Below, one piece after another: positions 25,085-37,099 of a stretch of DNA of 64,000 nucleotides. A program made the translations under genes and the position numbers. Location of the stretch: the NCBI GenBank assembly GCA_028023455.1, contig JAQFVV010012572.1:2468654-2532653 (forward strand), read 5' to 3'. Within the stretch, counting starts at the first letter, position 1. Each line of letters starts with the position of its first letter. This stretch comes from Epiperipatus broadwayi. Taxonomy: Eukaryota; Onychophora; Udeonychophora; Euonychophora; Peripatidae. The notes under the pieces are model-generated. The model worked only from the letters and a program-made list of their open reading frames with translations. It did no database searches and had not been told where the DNA came from.

Positions 25085-28000
25085 TTATTTTAAGTAATAA
25101 ACGTTATTAAACATTTAAATATGTACATGAAATATCTACAAATTAGTTTTGATTCACTTTATCCTTTACACCAAATTTATCAATCCTGTCCCCAAAGCAC
25201 CACAATGCAAATCTATAAGACTCTCATTGTTGAAATGTTAATATCATTTTCTTGTTAAATCTTAGAGTAGGACCTTACAAATTGTAATCCTAGTTTAAAA
25301 CATGGAACATTTCTTCTCTCTTGAAAGATCCTTTATTTTACCACTCTATATACTTTTACTGTCTTATTTCTCTTTGTGTGTGTACTTTTACTCCCACATT
25401 TCACAAACAGTCATAGCAGTCCCTCCCCATACCATTTCCATAACCTTCTTTGGCCAGTATTTCAAACACCTAGCAAAATAGTTGTCCCAATCATTGTTTA
25501 ATAGCTATTGGGTTTAATCACAGATCTTAAATTCTTACTCTTAACACAGTGACTACATACCAAACAATACTGCACATCATGTTAGAAACAAAGTAATGTA
25601 TACCAAGTCAAGTTTATTAATATTTCATTAATCAAAATCATTGATAAATATTTGTTATTTACTTCAAAATTGCAATTAATACTTTAATGAAAAAAAAAAT
25701 CATATTCAATAAACAAAAACAATAATATAAAGATTTTACATAAACATCAACTTAACATGCATCTAACAAAGTGAGACTTCATTGAATAAATACAATAATA
25801 AAAGAATAAAGCACTTTTTCTTTTGCACAGCTTCTTCTGCAAGCTGCACAAGTTGTCTTATATTTTTATGCAGATTTTGTCTCATAACTGTGCTAGCTGA
25901 TGAAAATATTCCAAATAAGTCAAACCATTACAAACAACAATCATCATAACCAACAGGATATCACAGGATGGTGTGATAGCCAGGCAGTGCAAGTAAAATA
26001 ACATAAATGAAATATGAAACAAATAATCAAAGAAATTAAATATCACTTCATTAAGATAAAATTACATTGGATTACCTTGGCCATGATAGTAATGAAATGT
26101 TTAATGGAGATTAATAATTATTTAATACTGGAATAATTATGGAATAACAATTTTATCAGACAATGTACCAGTGAGGATACATTTAGAATTCCTGATTGTT
26201 TGAAGTTGTGTTAGGATTAGTTTGCAGTTTTCTGTAGCAATTAATTGCCACAATAATAAACATCAAAACAAAACAACCCTCTCCAATATATGCCTCTTGT
26301 GCAAAAAAAAACCCATGGATCCGAAAGGTTTTTTAAAAAACCCCCCCTCTTCCCCCCTCACCCACATCCCCTTTTTTTTCTTTTTTTTCTCTTCTTTTTA
26401 TCATGATTTATAATTGAATCCAATATTGAAAACAGCCTTCTGTAAATAATTTACTCTTCAACAATGTGAATCTAACTATTAGACATAGGTCTAATACAAG
26501 AAGCTAGTTTATTTTCATTTAAATAAGTTCTTTTGGTGGACAGGCAAAAGCCTTCTTTTGAAAGAGAATCTTCTGCTAGATTGACTGAAAATACCAGTTT
26601 TAAATTTAATCTTATTGTAGGAGCTGGATTAACTAAGTTTTACATCATCAGGCTATTTAACAAATGAAAACAATTATGGAAAAAGAATCAATTATAAAAA
26701 GAATTAAATAATAATCAAAATAGAACTGTTTTTTGTCTGTGGTCCTGTGCTTTATTATATTTTAAACAAAGAATACATAAGCCTAAAAATTATTTCCATT
26801 TATCAGATAAGGTTATCATAAGATATAAACACAGAACTATTGATTAAGCTGCATAAGACTTTATTTAACATAATAACATAAAATATTTTTATAAATGTAT
26901 AAGGAAACATCTTCAGGATTCTTCTTTTCAATGGAAATCAGTCCAGAAAGCATTGACATTAGAAATTTTAATAAATATGAAAACATTTGAAAAGTCCAGG
27001 AATTAATACTTTATGAATATTTTCTGTGATCAGAATTTCAGCTTATTAATGCCACATGCCACAAACAATCAGGGAATCGAAACTCCTGTGCTAAGAATGC
27101 TATTTTTATATCTATCAAAAATAATTTTTACAATTAATACAAAAATTAATTATTATTTAAACATTTTGTCTAAATGATATTATCTGGAATAAAAAATATT
27201 GAATTGCTTTATATATTCATATGGCCAATAAATTATATATATAAAAAATTAATTTTAACAAACTTATTTCAGGATAATAACTTCAATCAGGACTATTACG
27301 TTAATCAAATGTTGATAGTTTTGTATTGTAATAGCACACAATCTTATTTTTTCACAATAAGGTTTACAAAGAGTAAACATAAAATACACCATTTGTAACT
27401 ACACTAATATAAGCATGACCAAATGCTAAATTAGAAATAAACAGAGATCACAATTAAAAAAATATACATTTATATATTAGGAAAAATAAAATTATTTAAA
27501 AAGTACTAACTATTTTTTTTGTAGTTATTAAAAATCAGATTCATTCAAATTGTATATTTCTTGTGATTCATTCCTTTACTATTCACATAATTCTAGATTT
27601 TGAATCTGAGAGAAATGAACATTTTTTTCAGGTTTCAAGCAGACTTAGAATTTTTCTTTTAGTTATCTAGCTCATGTTAACTCAGCTAACCAGCCAATAA
27701 TGTTTGGTAAATGGGTATTAGCTATAATTGTATAAAAATAAATGTCCTGTGTTAATGTGGATTGATCAAATGAATGTCAATACATTGACAAAAAAGAAGA
27801 AAATATAACTGTATTATGCTGAAGTTTCAACGCTAATGAGAAACAAATTCATAGGGTATTGAAAATATAATTTATTTTTACCTCTATATATGAAAATTAG
27901 ACACTGAAAAATGGTAGAATAATACTGACATCTTAACATGCAGTGCTTGTGAAGATTTTTGAAAATACCATGAACAGAAATGAAAATAGATAAGTAAATA

Positions 28001-28860
28001 CTTGATTAGATCAAATATAAACTCATCTTGTTTGATGGACAAATGAACAGCTTGGAAATTTTTCTCTTTGATTACATCATAAAATCTATATAATTAATTA
28101 AAAAAATTAAGTGCTTAGAAAAAGTTGATATTGAAGGAAAAACAGATGGATCGTCTTTATAATAATAATAATGTCTTTAAGAAAATTCAAAACAATCAGG
28201 TCAGGTCATTTTGAGAAATGCTGTTCAGATCAGTCATATAATAATTAATTACTCACAAAAAATTCCACACATATAAATGTAAGGAAATAAATTTATTTTA
28301 ATATTAAAATGCTATTAATAGTTTTATAATAGTCTTTAAAAATAAATAGCAAAGTTTAGAAATACAAAACAATTACATCATAACTGAAATTAGTTATCAC
28401 TATAAAATAATGTACAATGACATAGTTTCAACAGATTTATTTAATATTTTTATAAATGTCTTAATTTTATTAAATCTATTTATTCATTCAAAATATGTGT
28501 ATGTGCATACATTGTTATATATGTTTTTAGCGACAAGTCTTCATTTGCGTTATTAGAAAAAAAAGGTCAGGTACATAAGAATGAAGTGGATCATACAATA
28601 ATGTAGCATAAGATGGGAAAACCGATAACTAAGATGAAATCAGATAAAGTACATAAAAATAATAAAATATGACTTAAGACTGTTTTTTGGAGGGAAGAGC
28701 AGTCTAAAAAAAATTAATTCGTACTTGTATTTGTAATAAAATTTATGAATCAAGAGGATTTCCTTCAATAGTTATGATTTTTTGAATACCAACAATATCA
28801 CAAGACAATAGACGTCATGATCATATTTTTCTTTGCGCTTATACAAACTGTTAAAACAAT
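25085..28860. other. no gene seen
   Basis: About 3.8 kb of AT-rich sequence. A mixed-complexity patch (25150-25480, 25800-25990) and a C-rich tract around 26338-26372 are visible, but no frame, RNA fold or repeat border can be supported. Confidence 0.35.
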
Positions 28861-28959
28861 AGCATTTTTTTTTCTCTACCCAATAATGCCATTTAGTGCA
28901 AGCTCTAATAATCAATAGATGCTAGATTTTGCATTGTAATCCCCATCCAGTGCTTTCCA

Positions 28960-29018
28960 ATTCAATATTCTCAGACTAATTTCTAGCTTATGGATTTCAT
29001 CAGTGAGGACTCTTGGAT
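28960..29018 (-). ncRNA. hammerhead ribozyme, family A (copy A3, core intact)
   Basis: On the minus strand: ATCCAA, TCCTCA, box CTGATGA, stem II region with loop CATAA, box GAAA, TTA, triplet GTC, then TGAGAA and TTGAAT. All core positions (C3-A9, G12-A14, U16.1, C17) match the hammerhead consensus. Helix I proximal pairs 5 of 6. Stem II is weak (ATC against GCT). Activity is possible but would be reduced. Confidence 0.7.
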
Positions 29019-29369
29019 TTGGAATCAGTCTGCCTGGATTTTTGTACCTAATGCTACACCTCTCCAGAACCCATTTCATATCTTTTTACTTAACCATAAG
29101 GTTATGAACCCAAACTAAAAACATACTATATTCAATCCAATCTAATTTACCTGCATAGTCATACAAACATGAAAACAGTTCAATATTAAATATTTTTTTG
29201 TCATTGTTTTTTTAAAAACCACAGTCACCTTTATCTTTTGGCAAATTAGCTTGGATTAAAAACAGGGTGTTTTCAGTTTGGACTTATAGCCATATTGTTA
29301 AACAAAAAGATATGATGTGAGCTGGAGAGGAGTTGCAGTAGTTCCAAAGATCTAGGTGGACTGCCCCAA

Positions 29370-29427
29370 ATCTAAGGCTCCTTATTGATGAAAGCCATAA
29401 TCTAGAACTAGTCTGAGAATACTGGAT
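29370..29427 (+). ncRNA. hammerhead ribozyme, family A (copy A4, degenerate)
   Basis: ATCTAA, TCCTTA, TTGATGA, AGC-CATAA-TCT, GAAC for GAAA, TAGTC, TGAGAA and CTGGAT. The order and spacing are those of family A, but C3 and the GAAA box are mutated. Confidence 0.55.
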
Positions 29428-29543
29428 TTGAACTATGAAGCACAACCTTCTAGCATATATTGATTATTAGAGCATGCACTAGGTGGCACTATTGTGTAGG
29501 GAAAAATGTTCCAGTTTTTTTTCATCTATTGTAATTCTGAGAT

Positions 29544-29995
29544 CTTGAAAATATATAAAAACTGATCTGATATCAGATCTATATAATTATGCAAGTGATT
29601 TATATTTGCTTTAAGATCTTAATTTTTTTTTTTTTTAATTTCGGGATGTTCATTAATTACTCAAGCTTACAATAGATGATTCTAGAATAGATCACAGTAT
29701 ATAATAAAATCATAAGAAACTGCTGTTGGTATGTCTTTCTAGCCAAAACTTAATAGAAACTCATAGTTCTATAAAACTATTGTCTCCAAAATATATAAAA
29801 ACTGATTTATCAGATCTATACAATTACACAAGTGATTAGCTTGTATTCAAAACCTTAGGTTTTTTTAAAACTTCAGTCTATTAGTTTGAACTCTTCACTG
29901 ATGAAGTGAAAAACTAGAAAACAAACTGGTAATATTATATCAATATACTATTTAATATATACTGATTACTCAAGTTTACTATAAAAATGCATAGA
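29544..29995 (+). repeat. family-C tandem repeat, about 244-bp period
   Basis: Two head-to-tail units begin with AAATATATAAAAACTGAT (29548 and 29792) and end with TGATTACTCAAG.TTAC-like boxes (about 29655 and 29965), the same box found in families A and D. Only the second unit keeps a hammerhead-like core. The first has lost that segment. Confidence 0.55.
29890..29935 (+). ncRNA. hammerhead-like motif, family C
   Basis: CTGATGA at 29898-29904, a 3-bp stem II AGT-GAAAA-ACT, and GAAA at 29917-29920. Helix III and the cleavage triplet are not clear (ACAAACTGGTA follows). The core boxes are right; the closing helices are unconvincing. Confidence 0.4.
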
Positions 29996-30589
29996 GTGAA
30001 AAAAACTGCTTTGATTCCTTTACAAAAAAATACTAATGCAAAATGTAAGATTTTTTGAATTGATTTAACCTCACATGCAGACAAGAATTATGTACAATAT
30101 TAAGTTGAGCATATTTTTGTAAAAAATAAAAAGTTTAAATTCAAAAAGAATAGAGAGACAGACAAAAAAAGATGTAATAGTAAGTGATGAGAGTTATTGT
30201 GGATAGTGATTTTGAAAAAAAGAAATTATAGATGATTTATTATTTTATAAATTAAAAGAAATAACTATTAGAAAATTTATTTAAGAATTACAAATATATT
30301 TACAAGATTAGGCAAATATATATAGAAATATTGCTTATTTTGTGATAACATTTATTAAAAATCACCTTAACAAATATGCTTTTAATAAGAATGGAGTTAG
30401 CTTTGAGTATAGACTTACTGGGTCTAACATGGCACTGCTTGATACATCAAGAAATAGATCTGATGAAATTTATAATGAAATTTCAGCTTTATATCTAATA
30501 CTATGAAAAAACCCAAAAGATTAAGAATAGTTGGGTATCAAAGCTTTACATTATGTTAATATATTTAAAAAATTGGCTGTGTGGGATAG

Positions 30590-31310
30590 AAAAAAGTTAT
30601 TAGAATGAGAATTGCGCTATTAATAAAAGTAGACAAGTTATTTTGTGATCTGTTGATGTTAAATTAAGTGTTTAGTTTAGAATGGGGCTTTATTTGATGC
30701 AGAAACTTAGATAATAAAAAATTTGGAGGCTTTTAAATTAGAGATTGGAAGAATGGAATAGTTTAAAAAATAAGATTTGCACTTTTGAAGGAGAGCAAAT
30801 GATATTATTTACCGAAAAAGTGAAGGAGTGGAAAAAAAATTGAATTGATTATATATTTGAAGACAGACAAATCATGAAGCGTATCTGATATAAGAGAGAA
30901 ATAGATAGTTCACTTAAAATATGAAAGTATTTATAAATATATGAAGAATAGAGCAATGAATGAGATTGATATATAAAATCAACTTTTTTTGGAAAATATA
31001 TAATACTAAAGTGTTGATATGGATCTAAAAATGACAATGCTAAGCAATAAAATGATAACCGACAAACTGTAAAGTATTTCAATGAGAAGAATAACTATGA
31101 ATAAAAAATATTTAGTACAGATACAAAGTTATCCTTCAGATCATTGAAAGTAATCCTAAGAAAGAGATTTATTAACTGTTTTCTAAAATATGGCTGTATA
31201 TGATGCAAAAGCATAGAAATCAGGAAAAGCAAAGAAGAAAAGTGTAGGAGGTTTTAGAGATTTGGATTTTAAGAATGGGAAATATAAGTTAGGAAAATAA
31301 AAAATGTTGA
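30590..31310 (+). mobile_element. LINE remnants, a second family (RT C-terminal region)
   Basis: Two partial + strand matches to the post-RT region of non-LTR ORFs (consensus: C.VWSV.LYG.ETWT.RK...KRLE.FEMW..RRM). The first is at about 30670-30770 (GGGGCTTTATTTGATGCAGA, then TTGGAGGCTTTT). The second is at about 31165-31310 (AACTGTTTTCTAAAATATGG, then GATGCAAAAGCATAG and GGAGGTTTTAGAGATTTGGA). No open frame remains. This family is different from the RTE-like LINE at 57781. Confidence 0.4.
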
Positions 31311-31691
31311 AAAGAATAAGTAAAAAATAATAATTTCATTTTGAAAAAATTATTAAGAGAAATTGGATCAAACACTGAAATAAGTAAATTAAAAAAAATG
31401 TGCTGGAAGATGGTATAAAAGTATATGAAAAAGAAATAGAATAATAAAATTCATTGCTGATCTTAGAGTGAAATGGCTAGATATTTGAAAAGTAGATCAA
31501 TAGACAGGATTGAATAATGTCGTCTAATTTGGTAAGTAAGAATTGACTTTTGGCAAATAATAACTGATAGTATCTAAAAAGTTAATTTAAAATTACAAAA
31601 AAATATTAATATGAACTTCTAGTCTCTTTTACAACAGCATCAGAAATTATAGCATTTTTTTTAAAAAGTCATTAAAAAAAATCCCATTTTT

Positions 31692-34600
31692 CATCATCAT
31701 CATCATCAACCATTGTCAATCCACTGCAGGATGAAGGTCTCTCCAAATTCAGTCCATCTTCTCTGATCTTTAGCTTCTCTTCTCCACATCACCCCTACAC
31801 ATTTTCTTATTTCATCCATCCATCTTACATGTGGTCTCCTTCTGGGTCTTTTACAATCTCTTGGAATCCAGTTTAAGATTTCAATTGTCCACCTATTACC
31901 ATCTCTTTCTAGCAATACATCCAGCCCAATTCCACTTCAATCTTTCAATTTTTTCAATGAGATCAGTAACACCCGTTTGTTCTCTTACCCATACATTGTA
32001 TTTTCAATCTCTTCCTGTTACTCCCAACATGCATCTCTCCAAACTTCTTTGAGTGGGGTCTGAAGTCTCTTTATTGCTCTTCTATTAAGTATCCAAGTCT
32101 CAGATCCATAAGTAAAGAACTGGTAAAACACATTTGTTAAAAAACTTTCTTTTCAAATACATAGGCATATTTCCTTTTAGTATCAAATTATTTCTATCAA
32201 AAGCACTCCAACCAAGTTTAATTCTATAATTAATTTCATCCATTATGCTTCCATCTGTATTAATAATTTGACCAAGATATTTGTAACTGTTAACTTCTTC
32301 AAATTCATCATAATCAATCTTTATTTTCATATTTTGAGCAAATCGATTAAACATTACTTTAGTCTTTTTAACATTTATCTTTAGTCCTACTTTCATCTGA
32401 TAACTCCTGCAACATTTCCTGCAGCTCTGAAGCATTATTTGCAAAAACAACTATATCATCTGCAAAATCTCCATTTACTGTCACTCCTTTAGTTTCCCAT
32501 TTTAATCCACAAAATACTTCTTGCAGCACTGCTGTAAAAAGTTTTGCAGATATGAAGTCACCTTGTCTAATACCCTTCTCAATGTTAACTTCCAGTATCA
32601 TTATGTAATCTAATTGTTGCTGTTGCATTTTTATAAATATTCTTTAAAATATGACAATATCCTGGATCTATACCTTGATGATCCAATGCTTTAATCATTG
32701 AATCAAATGCCTTTTCATAATCTACAAATCCAAAGCATAATGGCAACTCATATTCATTGGTCCTTTCTATAACTTCTCTCAATACTTGGATATGATTTAC
32801 TGTTCTATGTAGACGAGTTGTAATTATCTTGGTAAAAATTTTGTATAAAACTGATAAAAGGCTGCAATTTCTAATATCTTCTTTATCACCTTTTTTAAAT
32901 ATTAATATTATTACTGCATTCTTCCAATCATCTGGTACATCTTTATCAGTTAGACATTTGGTATATAACTTCCAAAATTTTTTATATTTCTTCACCTGCT
33001 TCTTTTAATATATCAATTATAATTCCATCATTACCTGGAGTCTTTCCTTTCTTATTACATTTAATTGCATGTCTCACTTCTTCATTTAAACTTCTGGGCA
33101 ATTCAGAAGATGTAATAGATATAGGAGGTACTTGTTCTTTATTACTATATAATTCTTGATAAAAGTTTTCTACCCATTTTATAATGTCATCTCTGTTTAT
33201 TAGTAATAATTCCATCTTTTTTTCTTATTGCAGATATAAATTTCCTACCAATACCAAAATGTTGTTTTACATTCTTGAAACTTTTATTTTCTTCTACAGG
33301 TTTCCTTGCTAGTTCACAGTTATACTTTCTTATATCATTTTCAACTATTTTCCACACTATTTTACAAAATTCGAGATATTCAATTCTTTTTAATGTATCA
33401 TTTTTGTATATCTTTATATTCCTTCTTTTCTTCAGAAATTCTCTAGTCTCAGTAGAAATTTTATTGGTCAATTGCTGCTTCTTTCTATTAGCTGTCTTTG
33501 TTGCAGTTTTTAAAAGTGTATGAGTTATTTTTATATTAATTTCATTCAAATCTGAATCATGTTCAAAATTTACTAATACTTGAAACCGATTTGTAAGTTC
33601 TAATATAAATTCATTAGAATGTTTCTGAAGATTAGGAATATCAACTGTAAATATTGTTTTTCTTAATAATTTCTGTCTCTCTAGTTTTGCATTAACACAT
33701 ATCTTACATCTTACTAATCGATGATCACTTCCTGTGCTAAATTTATTAAGAACATTACAATCTTGAAATATGTATTTTCTGTTAGTCAAAATATAATCCA
33801 ATTCTGCTATATCTTCATTTGGATGCTTCCATGTCCGTTTCCTTTTAACATTTTTCTCAAAAAAATAATTCATAATATAAAGTTTTTCTTTTTCTGCAAA
33901 CTCCACAAGTCTATGTCCTCTCTCATTTCTATTACTATAACCAAAATTACCTACAGCACTTTAATCTTTCATTTGTTTACTAATTCTAGCATTAAAGTCT
34001 CCCATAACAATTCTAAAATGTTGTTTACTCTGATAAAAAGTCTTTTGTACATCCATATAAAAATCTTCTATTACTTCATCACTATGAGAACTTGTTGGTG
34101 CATAAACCTGAATTATCTGCATTTGGTATCTGCTATTAAGTTGTATAACTAATCTTGCCACTCTGTCTGATACACCATCAATCTCCACAATGTTGTTCTT
34201 CCACTTTTTATTTATAATGAATCCTACTCCACTTGTATTTCCAATATTTGTGCCTTTATAATAGAATACATGTCCACTTTTTAAATCAATTGTCTCTTCA
34301 CCTTTTCTTCTAACTTCACAAAGTCCAATAATGTCCCATTTAATATAAGACAGTTCTTCTAATTCTTGAAATCTTCCTTTACTTGAAAGTGATCTGCAGT
34401 TGTAAGTACCTAAATAAAAAGTCGTCATCAAGTAGCAGCCTGGGTCTGCAATCAGGGGATTCTTAGCATCCTCCGCTGCCTTGCTTGGTGACTTTACAGC
34501 CTCCTGGGAATAAGGCCATGATTTATTTTTGTCTGTCATAATTGTATATATATATTGGGAAAATATTTATCATTTACACAAACATTCATTCTGCCTTATC

Positions 34601-34866
34601 AGGCAACTGAGAAGAAAGATCATGGTGTTTCTTGATCTTAAACTCAGAGGTAAAAAGCCAATAAACTCACTATACTGGCTAAGCATGTTGGTGAGCAGCC
34701 CATCCATGTTCGTATACTATATGAATAATCACATAGTAAAAACAGTTGCAACATCAAGAAACATATGGAGTGACCATTAGGAATTTGCCCTGCTCAATTC
34801 CTTTAAGACCTCCAAGAGCAATCAAAGGGTCTCCTTTCAGTTAATAGCAAACTCCTTTCTGCAGCC
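31692..34866 (-). mobile_element. full-length, decayed RTE-like LINE (copy A)
   Basis: A 3,175-bp non-LTR retrotransposon, flanked by a perfect 11-bp target duplication ATCCCATTTTT (31681-31691 and 34867-34877). Its 3' end is a short (ATG)n tail, seen on the + strand as CATCATCATCATCA at 31693. The minus-strand ORF is broken into about seven pieces. N-terminus MTDKNKSWP and endonuclease ([23 protein letters not shown]) are at 33961-34539. The endonuclease end with GSDHRLV is at 33187-33906. RT pieces ([18 protein letters not shown]) span 32368-32995. The C-terminal [16 protein letters not shown] is at 31706-31915. It shows the intact 5' end and start that copy B lacks. Confidence 0.9.
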
Positions 34867-34877
34867 ATCCCATTTTT

Positions 34878-35195
34878 ATATATTTCTAAATATTATAATT
34901 ATATATTTTTAATCTTTTAAACTTTTTTTGTAATATTAATATTTTTTTTCAGTTTGCCATCTCTGATGATACATAGTCCTTGAAGTGCATAATACTTAAT
35001 CCACACATAGACACACAAAATATACTTTAATAAAAACTAAAAACATTTTTCATTATAGATATAAATACAAAAAACCAACATGTATTTATTCTTTACAATG
35101 ACCTTAACCAAAAAAAAAGAAAAATAGTATTATTTCTAATAGTATTTATATTGCTTACAATAACTCCCCTCATATACACCTTAATGCAATTTTTT
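34878..35195. other. no gene seen
   Basis: AT-rich sequence between the LINE target duplication and the hammerhead-like motif. Nothing identifiable. Confidence 0.35.
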
Positions 35196-35204
35196 TTTAA
35201 TCAT

Positions 35205-35262
35205 TCCTTTATTTTCCTGATAGTTTCAACTGTCCTGCAGACTTCATCAGAGCTATAGTATT
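35205..35262 (-). ncRNA. hammerhead-like motif, family E
   Basis: On the minus strand, CTGATGA (35250-35244) is followed by a GTC-TGCAG-GAC hairpin and GAAAC (35227-35223) leading into TATC, an allowed NUH triplet. The boxes and spacing fit a hammerhead. Helices I and III are weak, so this may be chance or an eroded copy. Confidence 0.35.
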
Positions 35263-35461
35263 GAATGATATAAACATATAATCATTATTTCATATACATA
35301 TAAAAATATATATACATGTTATCAATAAAGCAAGTCATATATAATGGGACATTGCTTTTATAAGCTTGTATTTACAAAAATGTAATACAGAGTGTACCAA
35401 TAGCTCAAACAAGCTCTTAATTGATAAGTGTGGTAAGAGAAAATATTTAAAATCTCTATCT

Positions 35462-35531
35462 GAAATACTCTTATCCCCAGACCAATTGGTTTCAAGCTTA
35501 TAGCTCACCTCAGTGAGGAGCTAGAATATTC
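35462..35531 (-). ncRNA. hammerhead ribozyme, family B (copy B3)
   Basis: On the minus strand: TCCTCA, then CTGAGGTGA in place of CTGATGA, a 5-bp stem II GAGCT-ATA-AGCTT, GAAAC, helix III ACC-AATT-GGT, cleavage triplet GTC and TGGGGA. Helices I-III and the GAAA and GTC boxes are good. Two extra bases in the CTGANGA box probably block catalysis. The palindromic CCAATTGG of helix III could pair between two molecules. Confidence 0.6.
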
Positions 35532-35900
35532 AGACACTAGGTCTAAAATATAAACTTAAAACTCAGCACTTATTTCGTACATAATATTTAGGTAGAAACT
35601 CTGAAGTTTTTGGACATGAAAATGTTTTTTACTCCAGCTATCTAACTTAAATAGTTATATGGGACTGAACAAATTAAGATCTACCATATATTAATAGCCT
35701 CAGCATAACCAAAGCCATAAAGGTAAAATTATCAATAAAGCAAGTCATATATAATGTGACAGTGCTTTTATAAACTTGTATTTACAAAAATGTATTTTGT
35801 TTCAGTCCCTTATAGCTATTTAAATTAGATAGCTGGAGTAAAAGACCTTTTCATGTCTGAAAACTTCAGCGTTTCTTCTTAAATATGGTTTTGAGTTATT

Positions 35901-35953
35901 TTAGAGAGGTGAGCCATAAGCTAGAAATCAATTGGTCTGGGAATGAGTATTTC
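35901..35953 (+). ncRNA. hammerhead ribozyme, family B (copy B4, degenerate)
   Basis: AGAGAGGTGA at the first box, stem II AGC-CATA-AGCT, GAAAT, CAATTGG and GTC, then TGGGAA. It shares the GAGGTGA variant with B3 on the opposite strand, so the variant predates or accompanied the formation of the pair. The first box is damaged. Confidence 0.5.
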
Positions 35954-36109
35954 GGATAGACATTTTAAATATTTTCTCTTACTGCACTTATCAATTAACA
36001 GCTTCTTTGAGTTATTGGTGGGCTCTCTGTATTACATACATATGTAAATCAAATATCTATATACATATCCTCAAAAACTTACATACATATGAGGTAGGTT
36101 TAAGAAATT

Positions 36110-36381
36110 AACCGAAAGTACTTCTGCAGATTTAAAGACTGTTTTTAATAGTTTATTACCGTTAAATTTATTTTTATTATAATTACAATTTTGTTTTAAT
36201 TAATGGACATTTTATTTATATTATGTATTTTTATTTTTGTTATGGTATTTAATACAATAGATCTAAGTAATATTAAGAGACAGTGGATCGTTGAGGAATG
36301 GCGGAAACCAAAAAGTACTTCTGCAGATTTAAACTGTTTTTAATAGTTTATTACCGTTAAATTTATTATTATTATAATTAC
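36110..36381 (+). repeat. direct repeat of about 75 bp separated by about 120 bp
   Basis: Copies at about 36110-36187 and 36306-36381 share AAGTACTTCTGCAGATTTAA, then CTGTTTTTAATAGTTTATTA and CCGTTAAATTTATT. The spacer includes AGAGACAGTGGATCG. Lying between the PLE ORF and the family-B repeat, it may be part of the PLE 3' region. Confidence 0.6.
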
Positions 36382-37099
36382 ATATACATACACATATATA
36401 ATCCGTATATATACACACATATATATGCAACAACACATACATATATAACCTATATATAAAAATACATATACAAAAAAACATATCAAATACACAATTTTGT
36501 ATTATTTTTTAAAAAACCTATTTTATTTTTAAATTCTTTAAAATTTTTTTAAAAACTACTCTTTATTACTTCTTTATCAATTTAACTTTATTTTCTACTT
36601 TTTATCCTTCATCTTTTCTTCCTATCTATCATTTTACATTATTATCTAATATATTTTATCATCTTTTATTTTAATACCTATAAATTTAAATTTTGTTATT
36701 TTATTATTTCTAATCTTATTCTTTATTAATAATTTTTCTATTCATTTAAACTTACCGATCTCAATCTCCTCTACCTTTTAAAATAACTGATTTTTTAAAA
36801 AAAAATTTTATCTTCTTTTTATATATACTTCTTTATTTCAACTACCTGTATTATCAATTTCCTTAACTTTTAATTCTATTTGAAAATTTAATCTTACAAA
36901 TCTTTATATATATATAATATATTTACAATTTTTTACCTATATCCACATATTAAACCTTTTATATACTTATTTTATTTTTATTATTAATAATCCTATAAAC
37001 TAACACTATTTTAAACTCATATTTTTTATTCAAATCTCTATTCATATGCCTATACATATATATTAATCTTTTTATTACTAATAATACTCCTATAAAATA

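Larger units (their letters stand above)
28870..29515. repeat. family-A fold-back pair
   Basis: A minus unit (about 28870-29110) and a plus unit (about 29180-29515), each with the ribozyme segment, the ATAGGGATT-like spacer and the tail TTGATTA(C/T)TC..GC..GCACT. About 70-80 bp lies between them. Both arms have diverged, so the insertion is old. Confidence 0.65.
35316..36040. repeat. family-B hammerhead fold-back with internal direct repeat
   Basis: A direct repeat of about 75 bp (35320-35390 and 35732-35802, sharing TCAATAAAGCAAGTCATATA and CTTGTATTTACAAAAATGTA) precedes each half. Between them is a minus hammerhead unit, and after the second is a plus unit. It lies on the 3' side of the minus-strand PLE at 37100-39450, where the PLE terminal repeat belongs. 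Confidence 0.65.
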
